A DNA stretch of 64,000 nt from an uncultured Phascolarctobacterium sp. (GTDB lineage Bacteria > Bacillota > Negativicutes > Acidaminococcales > Acidaminococcaceae), in NCBI GenBank assembly GCA_949295115.1, contig CASFJU010000001.1:1-64000 (forward strand), given 5' to 3'. The notes under the pieces were generated by a model. That model was not told the origin of the DNA. It saw nothing but the letters and a program-made list of their open reading frames with translations, and ran no database searches. Below, piece by piece: positions 8,492-17,043 of this stretch; the first letter of the stretch is position 1; every line of letters starts with the position of its first letter. The position numbers and the translations under genes are program-made.

Positions 8492-9856
8492 TTGGATAAG
8501 GCGGTACTTGTTTACGGCATCGGCATCAGCGGCTGCGGCGCGGCGGAGATTTTGGCGCGCGGCGGCAAACGCGTGCTGCTTTACAACGATGCTGAACATG
8601 AAGTAAACGCAGATTTGAAGGAGCTGCTTGCCAAAACCGGCGGGCAGATTGTAATAGGCGGCGGTGAAAAACTGCTGGACGAAGTGGAAGAAGTTATCCT
8701 TTCACCGGGCATCAGCCTTGAAAACCCGCTGGTACAGGAGGCTTTGCGCCGCGGCATTAACGTAACCGGCGAGGCGGAACTTGCTTACCGCAATTACAAC
8801 GGGCATATTATCGGCATTACGGGCACCAACGGCAAAACCACAACCACTACGCTGGTGGGCGAAATGCTGGCAACGCTGCCCTGCGTAAGCAAAGTGGGCG
8901 GCAACATCGGCATGGCGTTGACCAAAGAAGTGGAAACCATGCCGGATAATTCGTGGTTGGCGGCGGAGCTTTCCAGTTTTCAGCTGGAAACTATCCAGAA
9001 CTTCCGTGCTGAAATTGCCGTTATTTTAAACTTAACGGAAGACCATTTAACGCGCCACCATACCATGGAAGCCTACGGCGCGGCAAAGTGCAATATCTTT
9101 AAAAACCAGCGTCCGGAGGATGTTACCCTGCTGAATTTTGACGACCCCATCGTTAAAAGCTGGGGCGGGCTTGTGCCGGGCAGATTGTGCTGGTTCAGCC
9201 GTAAGGAAATTCTGCCGCAGGGCATTTACATGGATAACGGCGATTTTGTAATTGCGTGGGAAGATACCAAAGAAGTTATCTGCAACAAAAAGGATTTGCA
9301 GATTTTTGGCGGGCACAACGAAGAAAACGTGCTGGCCGCTATCGGCGCGGCGTTTTTTGCAGGCGTTAAGCCTTGCGACATTGCCGCAGTGCTGAAAAGC
9401 TTTAAAGGCGTGGAGCACCGCATTGAATACACGGCAACTGTTAACGGCGTGCCTTATTATAACGATTCCAAGGCTACCAATACCGATTCGACCATTAAAG
9501 CGCTGGAAGCTTTTGCCAACGGGCATTTGATTTTAATTGCCGGCGGCACGGATAAACTGACGCCGCTGGAAGAAATGATGGCGCTGGTTAAAACCAAGGT
9601 TGATACTTTGATTTTGCTGGGCGAAGCGGCAGATCGTTTTAACGAAGCTGCCGTCAAAGCAGGCGTTGCTGATATCCGCAGGGTTAAATCCATGCGCGAA
9701 GCGGTGGAGCTGGCGCACAAAATCGCGGTTAAGCCGCAGACGGTGCTGCTTTCGCCGGCGTGCGCTTCTTTTGATATGTTCAGCGGCTTCCCGGCACGCG
9801 GGCGCTGCTTTAAAGAAATAGTCGCAGAAATTGCGGCTGCGGAGGAACAAAAGTGA
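8492..9856 (+). CDS. murD: UDP-MurNAc-L-Ala--D-Glu ligase MurD
   Basis: MurD adds D-glutamate to UDP-MurNAc-L-Ala. The 454-residue protein has an N-terminal Rossmann-like domain (VYGIGISGCGAAE), the ATP loop GITGTNGKTTTTT near residue 110, and the NDSKATN block and C-terminal SPACASFDMF motif typical of MurD. The start is a TTG: GGAGG lies nine bases before it and no ATG or GTG fits. The stop overlaps the murG start by three bases (GTGA). Confidence 0.95.
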   Translation: MDKAVLVYGIGISGCGAAEILARGGKRVLLYNDAEHEVNADLKELLAKTGGQIVIGGGEKLLDEVEEVILSPGISLENPLVQEALRRGINVTGEAELAYRNYNGHIIGITGTNGKTTTTTLVGEMLATLPCVSKVGGNIGMALTKEVETMPDNSWLAAELSSFQLETIQNFRAEIAVILNLTEDHLTRHHTMEAYGAAKCNIFKNQRPEDVTLLNFDDPIVKSWGGLVPGRLCWFSRKEILPQGIYMDNGDFVIAWEDTKEVICNKKDLQIFGGHNEENVLAAIGAAFFAGVKPCDIAAVLKSFKGVEHRIEYTATVNGVPYYNDSKATNTDSTIKALEAFANGHLILIAGGTDKLTPLEEMMALVKTKVDTLILLGEAADRFNEAAVKAGVADIRRVKSMREAVELAHKIAVKPQTVLLSPACASFDMFSGFPARGRCFKEIVAEIAAAEEQK

Positions 9857-10956
9857 AGGTAATACTTTCGGGCGGCGGCACCGGCGGGCATATTTACCCG
9901 GCGCTGACCATTGCCGACCAGATTAAAAAACTGCGCCCAGAGGCCGAAATTATTTTTGTCGGCACCAAAGAGGGGCTGGAAAAAAATATTATTCCGCGTT
10001 ACGGTTACCCGCTGCGCTTTATTGAAATTGCAGGCTTTAAACGCAGCCTGAGCTTTGATACGCTGCGCAGCTTTGCCAAACTGTTTACCGGTCTTGCAGG
10101 GGCAAACAGCCTTATCAGCGAGATTAAGCCCGACCTTGTTATCGGCACTGGCGGTTATGTGTGCGGGCCGATTGTGTTTTTAGCGGCGCTGCGCGGCATA
10201 CCGACTGCGATACAGGAGCAGAACGCCATGCCTGGCGTTACCAATAAAATACTGGCAAGGTTTGCAAAAAAAGTCTTTTTGGGTTACCATGAGGCGGAAA
10301 AATATTTTACCGGCAAATCGCAGAAGGTTTACACCGGCAATCCCATCCGTGTGGAAATCCTTTCCAACAAGCGTGATGAAGCCATTAAATTCTTCGGGCT
10401 GGATGCGGACAAGAAAACCATTCTGGTATCCGGCGGGAGCCGCGGCGCGCAGAGCATTAACAAAGCAATGATGTATGTGGAGCAGGCGTTAAGCGGCAGG
10501 CACGATGTGCAGGTGCTGCACGCAACCGGTGAAGCCAATTACGACGCTTACATAAAAGAGCTTGAGAAAGACGGCAAGCTGGAAGATAATATTGTTGTCA
10601 AGCCTTACCTGCACGATATGCCGATGGCATTGGCGGCGGCAGATTTGGCAGTGTTCCGCGCGGGCGCGATTGGTCTTGCGGAGCTGATGGCGAAGGGCAT
10701 ACCTTCGGTGCTGATTCCGTACCCTTATGCGACGGCCAACCATCAGGAGTTCAACGCGCGTGCCGTTGAAGCGGCGGGTGCTGCCAAAGTAGTTCTGGAT
10801 AAGGAACTGACCGGCGAGAAATTGTTGGAAGAAATAGAACATCTTTTAATTCGCGACGAAGAATTACAGCAGATGAAAAAGGCTGCCAAAAGCCTCGGCC
10901 GTCCGGGCGCTGCCAAAGAAATTGCGCAGCAGGCTTTGCAGCTGATAAAAAACTGA
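9853..10956 (+). CDS. murG: UDP-GlcNAc--lipid I GlcNAc transferase MurG
   Basis: MurG converts lipid I to lipid II on the cytoplasmic membrane face. The 367-residue GT28 protein opens with ILSGGGTGGHIYPAL, the G-loop of the family, and has the second-domain loop SGGSRGAQSIN plus the UDP-GlcNAc-binding PYPYATANHQEFNA block. It starts with GTG inside the end of murD, which implies translational coupling. Confidence 0.97.
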   Translation: MKVILSGGGTGGHIYPALTIADQIKKLRPEAEIIFVGTKEGLEKNIIPRYGYPLRFIEIAGFKRSLSFDTLRSFAKLFTGLAGANSLISEIKPDLVIGTGGYVCGPIVFLAALRGIPTAIQEQNAMPGVTNKILARFAKKVFLGYHEAEKYFTGKSQKVYTGNPIRVEILSNKRDEAIKFFGLDADKKTILVSGGSRGAQSINKAMMYVEQALSGRHDVQVLHATGEANYDAYIKELEKDGKLEDNIVVKPYLHDMPMALAAADLAVFRAGAIGLAELMAKGIPSVLIPYPYATANHQEFNARAVEAAGAAKVVLDKELTGEKLLEEIEHLLIRDEELQQMKKAAKSLGRPGAAKEIAQQALQLIKN

Positions 10957-10971
10957 CGGAGGAGGATTTTA

Positions 10972-12360
10972 ATGCTTTCGGGAATACACAATATACATTT
11001 TATTGGTATCGGCGGCGCGGGCATGAGCGCTTTGGCGCATGTGCTGTGCGAGCGCGGCTTTCACGTTACCGGTTCTGACCGGAATGCGGGCGGCGTGTGC
11101 GAGAAGCTGAAAGCGCTGGGAGCTGTGGTTTACCAGGGGCATGCGGCTCAGCAGGTACAGGGCGCAGACGCGGTGGTTATTTCTTCTGCTATCCATGCGG
11201 ATAACTGCGAACTGGTTGCAGCCAAAGAGCAGGGCATTTGCGTTATGCACCGCAGCGACGTGCTGGCTGAACTTATCAACCATGCAGATGGCGTTGCAGT
11301 TGCTGGTGCGCACGGCAAAACCAGCACCAGCGCCATGTTAAGCTGCATTGCTACGGAAAGCGGCATCGACCCGACTGTCGTTATCGGCGGCGAAGTTACC
11401 AGCCTTGGCGGCAATGCGCGCAGCGGCAATGGGCGGTTTGTTGTTGCCGAAGCGGACGAAAGCGACGGCTCGTTCTTAAAATTCAATCCGCTGTATGCGG
11501 TTGTTACCAATATTGAAAACGACCACATGGACCATTACGGCAGCGAAGAAAATATTTACAAAGCGTTTAAAGAGTTCCTTGGCAATATCCGTCAGGGCGG
11601 CGCGGCAGTGCTGTGCATGGATAACGAAAAGCTCCGCCGTCTGGCGAAGGAAACCGAGGCGCGCGTTATCAGCTACGGCATTGATAACGAAGAAGCCGAT
11701 TATGTGGCGAAGGACATTGTTTATCACACCGGCGGCACTGATTACAAGGTTTATAAAAACGGCAGCCTGTTTGCCGAAGTGCAGCTGATTGTTCCCGGCA
11801 GGCATAATGTGCTGAATTCGCTGGGCGCTTTGGCGTGTGCCGTGGAAATGGGCATTGGCACGGACAGCATTTTAAGCGCGCTGAAAAAATTTACCGGTGC
11901 GCACCGCCGCTTTGAAACCAAGGGGCGCGCCAACGGCGTGTGGGTTGTTGATGATTACGCGCACCACCCGACGGAAATCGGCGTTACCTTAAAAGCGGCG
12001 CTGCAAACCAGGCCGCAGCGTTTAATCTGTGTGTTCCAGCCGCACCGCTATACGCGCACACAGTTGTTGTTTGATGAGTTCTGCGCCTGCTTTAAAGGCT
12101 GCGACAAGCTCATCGTAACGGATATTTACGCAGCCAGCGAGGACCCGATTGAAGGCGTAAACAGCGCAAAACTTGCGGAAGGCATTAAAAAAGTAAGCGG
12201 CGTCGATGTTGAATATGTACCGTCGCTTGCTGAAATAGAAACTTATCTTGCCAAAACCGCACGCAGCGGCGATTTGGTTATGACCATCGGCGCGGGCGAC
12301 GTTTATAAAGTTGGCGAAGCATTAGTAACGGAGTTGCAAAGGAGCAAAGAAAATGTTTAA
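10972..12360 (+). CDS. murC: UDP-MurNAc--L-alanine ligase MurC
   Basis: MurC adds L-alanine to UDP-MurNAc, the first stem-peptide step. The 462-residue protein begins with IHFIGIGGAGMSALAH, has the ATP loop GAHGKTSTSAM near residue 112, the HHPTEI motif and the FQPHRYTRT segment, all MurC hallmarks. A strong GGAGGAGG precedes the ATG. Its last codons overlap ddl by eight bases. murB, which often follows murC, is missing here. Confidence 0.97.
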   Translation: MLSGIHNIHFIGIGGAGMSALAHVLCERGFHVTGSDRNAGGVCEKLKALGAVVYQGHAAQQVQGADAVVISSAIHADNCELVAAKEQGICVMHRSDVLAELINHADGVAVAGAHGKTSTSAMLSCIATESGIDPTVVIGGEVTSLGGNARSGNGRFVVAEADESDGSFLKFNPLYAVVTNIENDHMDHYGSEENIYKAFKEFLGNIRQGGAAVLCMDNEKLRRLAKETEARVISYGIDNEEADYVAKDIVYHTGGTDYKVYKNGSLFAEVQLIVPGRHNVLNSLGALACAVEMGIGTDSILSALKKFTGAHRRFETKGRANGVWVVDDYAHHPTEIGVTLKAALQTRPQRLICVFQPHRYTRTQLLFDEFCACFKGCDKLIVTDIYAASEDPIEGVNSAKLAEGIKKVSGVDVEYVPSLAEIETYLAKTARSGDLVMTIGAGDVYKVGEALVTELQRSKENV

Positions 12361-13297
12361 TAAAAATCAGGTAGTTGCAGTTGTTATGGGCGGCCCGTCC
12401 GCTGAACGCGAAATTTCTTTAAACACCGGCAAGGCCATTGCCAGCGCCCTGCGCGAAGCAGGCTACACCAATGTGGTTGAGCTTGACCTTGACCCGAAAA
12501 ACTTTGGCAAGCAGCTGGCAGAATGTAAGGCGGAAGTTGTGTTCAACGCAATCCACGGCCTGTACGGCGAAGACGGCCGTTTGCAGACTTTGCTTGAAAT
12601 CCGCGATATGCCCTACACCGGCAGCGGCATGATTGCCAGCGTTGTGTGCATGGACAAGGCACTGACCAAACGCATGCTGCGCGATGCAGGCGTACCGACA
12701 CCTGATTGCCTGATTATCAATGCCAAAGAGCAGAGCATTAAAGAAAAAATTATGCAGCATTTCAGCCTGCCGGTAGTTGTTAAACCTGCCAGCCAGGGCA
12801 GCAGCATCGGCGTGGAAATCGTTAAGGACGAAGCCCAGCTTGATGAGGCTTTGGCTAACGCGTTTAAATACTGCCGCGATATTTTAGTGGAAGAATTTAT
12901 CGGCGGCTGGGAACTGACCGTTGCCATGATGCAGAAGGACGGCGAGGTTGTAGCTCTGCCGGTAATCCATATCGCTCCGCATTCCGGCAACTACGATTAT
13001 TATTCCAAATACACCAAGGGCGCAACGGAATACATCTGCCCGGCGGATTTGGATGAAGCAACCACCAAAAAGGTGCAGGAAATTGCCAAACATGCTTACG
13101 AAGTTTTGGGCTGCAGCGGTGTTGCCCGCGCCGACGTAATGCTGGACAGCGAAGGCAACGGCTATGTGCTTGAAATCAACACCGTGCCGGGTATGACGGC
13201 AACCAGCCTTGTGCCGAAAGCTGCGGCAGCGGCAGGCATCAGCTTCCCCGAATTGTGCGATATCATTTTGCAGTCCGCATCGTTGGACAATAAATAA
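12353..13297 (+). CDS. ddl: D-alanine--D-alanine ligase
   Basis: Ddl makes the D-Ala-D-Ala dipeptide used by MurF. The 314-residue ATP-grasp protein starts VVAVVMGGPSAEREISL, has the FNAIHGLYGEDG substrate loop, the SSIGVE loop and the C-terminal EINTVPGMT metal/ATP motif. The length matches DdlB-type enzymes. AAAGGAG lies eight bases before the ATG, within the end of murC. Confidence 0.96.
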   Translation: MFNKNQVVAVVMGGPSAEREISLNTGKAIASALREAGYTNVVELDLDPKNFGKQLAECKAEVVFNAIHGLYGEDGRLQTLLEIRDMPYTGSGMIASVVCMDKALTKRMLRDAGVPTPDCLIINAKEQSIKEKIMQHFSLPVVVKPASQGSSIGVEIVKDEAQLDEALANAFKYCRDILVEEFIGGWELTVAMMQKDGEVVALPVIHIAPHSGNYDYYSKYTKGATEYICPADLDEATTKKVQEIAKHAYEVLGCSGVARADVMLDSEGNGYVLEINTVPGMTATSLVPKAAAAAGISFPELCDIILQSASLDNK

Positions 13298-13328
13298 TTA
13301 ATGAAGAATTTTGACGAGGTGTAAAAAG

Positions 13329-14096
13329 GTGCAATCGACACGCGAACGTTTAAGAGAAAACCGTAAAAAGCGGCGCTTGCGCCTTTTGCGCCTGTTTTTT
13401 ATTGCCGCTGTTATTTTGGGCGGCATTTTTGGCGTTTACAAATGGGCAACTGCGCCGACAACAGCCTTTGGCAGTATTGTTATTGAAGGCACAACCAAGC
13501 TGAAGCAGGACGACGTTTTAAAAATGTGCGGCACGCAGAAGCCGGTTAATCTGTTTGTAATTTCGCCGTCTGTCGTCAAAACGGCGATAGAAAACGACGT
13601 GCGCTTTGAAAAAGCGGAAACGGAATATTTCTGGCCGGGCGTTCTGGCAATCCGCGTTAAGGAGCGCGTGCCCGCCGTTTATATTGCCTGTTCGTACAAA
13701 AGCTATGCGCAGGTAGATTACAACGGCGTGGTGATGAGCGTCAGCGACGGCATTAAGGGTGCGGACGCACCGGTGCTGTCCGGTGTGGTTACCGGCAACA
13801 TTTTCTTTGGCGATACCGTTAAGGAAAAGAACGTGCTGGCAATTTTAAGTTTTTTAAGCAAGCTTGATAAAGAAGTTATCAATTCGATTTCGGAAATTGC
13901 CGTGGACAGCGGCAACAACGTAAAATTCAACCTCAGCTACGGCTACCCGATACTTTTGGGCAATGCCGATAACATAGCCGAGAAGCTGGACGTATTTGTA
14001 ACGGTCTTTAATGATATAAAAACAAAAAATATCAGGGCGGAATATATTGACTTAACCTTCGCAAAGCCGTATATTAAGTTAAGGCAGAAAGCCTGA
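13329..14096 (+). CDS. ftsQ: Cell division protein FtsQ/DivIB
   Basis: The 255-residue bitopic protein has a very basic cytoplasmic tail (RENRKKRRLRLLR), one membrane segment (about residues 22-38) and a POTRA-like domain starting FGSIVIEGTTKLKQDDV, then the beta domain. FtsQ/DivIB recruits FtsL and FtsB-like partners at the septum. The GTG at 13329 is chosen because GAGGTG lies about eight bases upstream; the in-frame TTG at 13311 would lie before that site. Confidence 0.92.
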   Translation: MQSTRERLRENRKKRRLRLLRLFFIAAVILGGIFGVYKWATAPTTAFGSIVIEGTTKLKQDDVLKMCGTQKPVNLFVISPSVVKTAIENDVRFEKAETEYFWPGVLAIRVKERVPAVYIACSYKSYAQVDYNGVVMSVSDGIKGADAPVLSGVVTGNIFFGDTVKEKNVLAILSFLSKLDKEVINSISEIAVDSGNNVKFNLSYGYPILLGNADNIAEKLDVFVTVFNDIKTKNIRAEYIDLTFAKPYIKLRQKA

Positions 14097-14120
14097 TATT
14101 TTTGAAAGGACTAATGAAGT

Positions 14121-14834
14121 ATGTTAGCAAATAAACATGCAAAAATAATGCTGCTGATAGTTTTTGCCATTTTGGGTTTTATGATTGCAACGCAGATAAA
14201 AACCACCGAAAGGCAAAAAACCATCAACGTCCAGCGTGCTGAAGAATTAACCGAACGCCTGCGTGATGTTGAGCAGCAGCGCGACGAACTTGCCAAAGAA
14301 GTTGAGCGTTTGCAGGCGGCAAGCGGCAGCGACGAAGCGCTGGAAAGCGAAGTGGAACGCCTGAAAGAATTTGCGGGCGAAGTACCGCTTGAAGGCAAGG
14401 GCATCCAGCTGATACTGGACGACAGCAAGGTAACGGCGCAGGTGGGCGAAAACCCCAACCTTTACATCATCCACGATGACGATTTGCTGCGCGTTATTAA
14501 CGAACTGCGTGCCGCCGGTGCGGAAGCAATTTCCATCAACGGCGAGCGCCTTGTTTCTACCAGTGAAATCCGCTGCGCCGGCCCGACGCTTTCGGTAAAT
14601 AACAACCGCAGCGCACCGCCGTATGTAATTCTGGCTATCGGCAACCCGTCCAATCTGGCCAGCGCCCTTAAATTAAGGGGCGGCGTGCTGGATACGTTTA
14701 AATTCTGGGGCATTCAGGCCGATTTAACGCAGCCGGAGGTTGTAAAAGTGCCTGCCTTTAAGGGCCGCAGGATTTTTGAATACGCTCAGGCCGCGCCCGA
14801 TGAAGACAAGGCGGCAAAGGAGGGTGGTAAATAA
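14121..14834 (+). CDS. DUF881 membrane-anchored coiled-coil protein
   Basis: The 237-residue protein has an N-terminal membrane helix (about residues 9-24), a coiled coil rich in Glu/Arg (about 35-80) and a C-terminal alpha/beta domain with ELRAAGAEAISINGERL, the core of DUF881 (the YlxW/YlxX group). In Firmicutes this family sits between divIB and ftsZ with sbp, as here; its role in division or the envelope is not settled. Its stop overlaps the sbp start by one base. Confidence 0.88.
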   Translation: MLANKHAKIMLLIVFAILGFMIATQIKTTERQKTINVQRAEELTERLRDVEQQRDELAKEVERLQAASGSDEALESEVERLKEFAGEVPLEGKGIQLILDDSKVTAQVGENPNLYIIHDDDLLRVINELRAAGAEAISINGERLVSTSEIRCAGPTLSVNNNRSAPPYVILAIGNPSNLASALKLRGGVLDTFKFWGIQADLTQPEVVKVPAFKGRRIFEYAQAAPDEDKAAKEGGK

Positions 14835-15163
14835 TGCTGTACGCACTTGCTGGTGTTGTTATCGGCTTTATCGCCGGATGGTATTTCCCCCTGTATTTAC
14901 CGCTTGAATACGGCAGGCTTCTTTCCGTATCGCTGATGGCGGCGCTGGATACTGTTTTTGGCGGCATCCGCTCCAGCATGGAAGGCAAATACGATAACTT
15001 TGTGTTTATTACCGGCTTTTTTACCAACGCCGTTATGGCTGCGTTTGTATGCTATTCCGGTCTTTTAATGGGCATAGATTTGTACATGGTCGGCATTTTG
15101 ATTTTCGGCATGCGCATTTTTAACAACCTTGCCGCAATCCGCCACCTGTTTCTCAAAAAATAA
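14834..15163 (+). CDS. sbp: Small basic membrane protein Sbp (DUF1290)
   Basis: The 109-residue protein has about three hydrophobic segments and the conserved YLPLEYGRLLSVSLMAALDTVFGG-type block followed by a RSSMEGKYD stretch typical of DUF1290. It follows DUF881 by one-base overlap and precedes ftsZ, the normal Firmicute layout. Function is unknown; a link to division rests on gene order. Confidence 0.92.
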   Translation: MLYALAGVVIGFIAGWYFPLYLPLEYGRLLSVSLMAALDTVFGGIRSSMEGKYDNFVFITGFFTNAVMAAFVCYSGLLMGIDLYMVGILIFGMRIFNNLAAIRHLFLKK

Positions 15164-15267
15164 AAAAATTTTTACAATCAGGCAGGAGATTTTACTGTCC
15201 ATGTAGAATATCATTTTGATATTTATGTTATGGATTTTACCCAACTTATTAAGGGGGAATATAAATA

Positions 15268-16377
15268 ATGTTTGAAGAATTTGAAGAAAAAGGCATGGAC
15301 AATCTTGCCAATATCAAGGTAATTGGTGTTGGCGGCGGCGGCAATAACGCCGTAAACCGAATGATTACCGCCGGTGTAAAAGGCGTGGAATTTATCGCCG
15401 TTAACTGCGATGCGCAGGCTTTGCTGCTCTCTAAAGCCGCAACCCGTATCCAGATTGGCGAAAAACTTACCAAAGGCCTTGGCGCAGGCGCAAACCCTGA
15501 AATCGGCGAAAAAGCTGCAGAAGAAAGCCGCGACGCCATTTTAGAAGCACTGAAAGGCGCGGACATGGTATTTGTTACCGCAGGCATGGGCGGCGGTACC
15601 GGTACGGGCGCTGCACCGATTGTTGCTGAATGTGCCCGCGAGGTTGGCGCGCTGACCGTCGGCGTTGTAACCAAACCGTTCTCTTTTGAAGGCAAACGCC
15701 GCATGAACCAGGCTGAAAGCGGCATTGTAAATATTAAAGAAAAGGTTGATACCTTAATTACCATCCCTAACGACCGTTTGCTGCAGGTTATCGACAGAAG
15801 AACTTCCATGCTGGAAGCTTTCCGCATTGCCGATGACGTTCTGCGTCAGGGCGTGCAGGGCATTTCCGACCTGATTGCCGTACCGGGCCTTGTAAACCTG
15901 GACTTTGCGGATATTAAAACCGTTATGTCCAACGCAGGCTCCGCACTCATGGGCATCGGCATGGCAAAAGGCGACGACGGCGCACGCGCTGCTGCTGAAG
16001 CTGCCATTAAGAGCCCGCTGCTCGAAGCATCCATCGAAGGTGCGCGCGGCGTACTGTTCAACATCACCGGCGGTTCCGAACTGTCGCTGTTTGATGTTAC
16101 CGAAGCTTCCAACATTATTACCGAAGCCGTTGACCCGGATGCCAACATCATCTTCGGCGCGGTTATTGATGAAAACCTCAAGGATGAAATCCGCGTAACC
16201 GTTATTGCTACCGGCTTTAACAAAGAACTGCCGACGCATGGCGGCAGGCCGATGGGCAAAAGCCCCAGCACTTACCAGCAGCCGCACGATATCGACACCA
16301 AACCGCATGTAGGCGGCAGCGGAATTATTCACAAACATTCCTCCGATACGGAGATTCCGCCCTGGATTCGCGGCTGA
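15268..16377 (+). CDS. ftsZ: Cell division GTPase FtsZ
   Basis: FtsZ polymerises into the cytokinetic ring. The 369-residue protein has the GTP-binding [13 protein letters not shown] loop, the tubulin signature [10 protein letters not shown] near residue 107, the NxDxAD T7 loop (NLDFADIK) and a short linker leading to EIPPWIRG, the C-terminal peptide that binds FtsA, SepF or other tethers. GGGGGA precedes the ATG. ftsA, which often lies directly upstream, is absent; a strong terminator follows. Confidence 0.98.
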   Translation: MFEEFEEKGMDNLANIKVIGVGGGGNNAVNRMITAGVKGVEFIAVNCDAQALLLSKAATRIQIGEKLTKGLGAGANPEIGEKAAEESRDAILEALKGADMVFVTAGMGGGTGTGAAPIVAECAREVGALTVGVVTKPFSFEGKRRMNQAESGIVNIKEKVDTLITIPNDRLLQVIDRRTSMLEAFRIADDVLRQGVQGISDLIAVPGLVNLDFADIKTVMSNAGSALMGIGMAKGDDGARAAAEAAIKSPLLEASIEGARGVLFNITGGSELSLFDVTEASNIITEAVDPDANIIFGAVIDENLKDEIRVTVIATGFNKELPTHGGRPMGKSPSTYQQPHDIDTKPHVGGSGIIHKHSSDTEIPPWIRG

Positions 16378-16398
16378 TTAAAACCAAATAACGCACTT

Positions 16399-16428
16399 AA
16401 AGCCTCTGTCTGTACGGACAGAGGCTTT
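16399..16428 (+). terminator. Terminator after ftsZ
   Basis: A perfect 12-bp stem (16399-16410 with 16417-16428) around a 6-base loop precedes a short T-rich tract. Confidence 0.85.
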
Positions 16429-16501
16429 TCTATATTTTGGGTCTGATATTTATTGATAAGCAAAATAAACACAAGATGTTGTTTCTTTTAATTTGCGGGT
16501 A

Positions 16502-16510
16502 TGGTATAAT
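16502..16510 (+). promoter_or_regulatory. Extended -10 promoter of the nrd operon, with possible NrdR box
   Basis: TGGTATAAT is an extended -10 element about 38 bases before nrdR. Just upstream, ACACAAGATGTTGT at 16469-16482 resembles an NrdR box; a second box at the usual spacing is not clear, so NrdR control is a suggestion only. Confidence 0.55.
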
Positions 16511-16548
16511 AAAGCTATCCATTAAATCGAAAACAGGGAAGTGAATGT

Positions 16549-17043
16549 ATGAGATGCCCATTTTGTAATTATCACGACAGCAGGGTTGTTGACTCGCGTT
16601 CCGTCGATGACGGCGCTTCTATCCGCCGCAGGCGCGAATGCCCGGACTGCGGGCGCAGGTTTACCACCTACGAAAAATACGAGGAAACACCGCTGGTTGT
16701 AAATAAAAAGGACGGACGCCGCGAATTGTTTGACAGCAAAAAACTGCTGAATGGTTTGATTAAGGCTTTTGAAAAACGCCCGATTTCTTACGAGAAAATT
16801 AAAGAAATGGCAGACCATATCGAGCGCGAGCTGCGTATGCGCGGCGAATCGGAAGTGCGCAGTGAAGTGATTGGCGAGCTGGTAATGAAGCATTTGGAAA
16901 AGACCGACCAGATTGCCTATGTGCGTTTTGCTTCGGTGTACAGGCAGTTTGCCGATGTCAACAATTTTATGCAGGAGCTGCAAAGAATAATCAATAACAA
17001 CGAAAACAAAGAAAGAAGTGACGCTAACCATGAAAATCCGTAA
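16549..17043 (+). CDS. nrdR: Transcriptional repressor NrdR
   Basis: NrdR represses ribonucleotide reductase genes in response to (d)ATP. The 164-residue protein begins MRCPFCNYHDSRVVDSR, with a four-cysteine zinc ribbon (CPFC and CPDC) and an ATP-cone domain from about residue 49. Length is slightly above the usual 150-155. It heads the operon nrdR-nrdD-nrdG and overlaps nrdD by 14 bases, which fits feedback control of its own cluster. Confidence 0.96.
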   Translation: MRCPFCNYHDSRVVDSRSVDDGASIRRRRECPDCGRRFTTYEKYEETPLVVNKKDGRRELFDSKKLLNGLIKAFEKRPISYEKIKEMADHIERELRMRGESEVRSEVIGELVMKHLEKTDQIAYVRFASVYRQFADVNNFMQELQRIINNNENKERSDANHENP

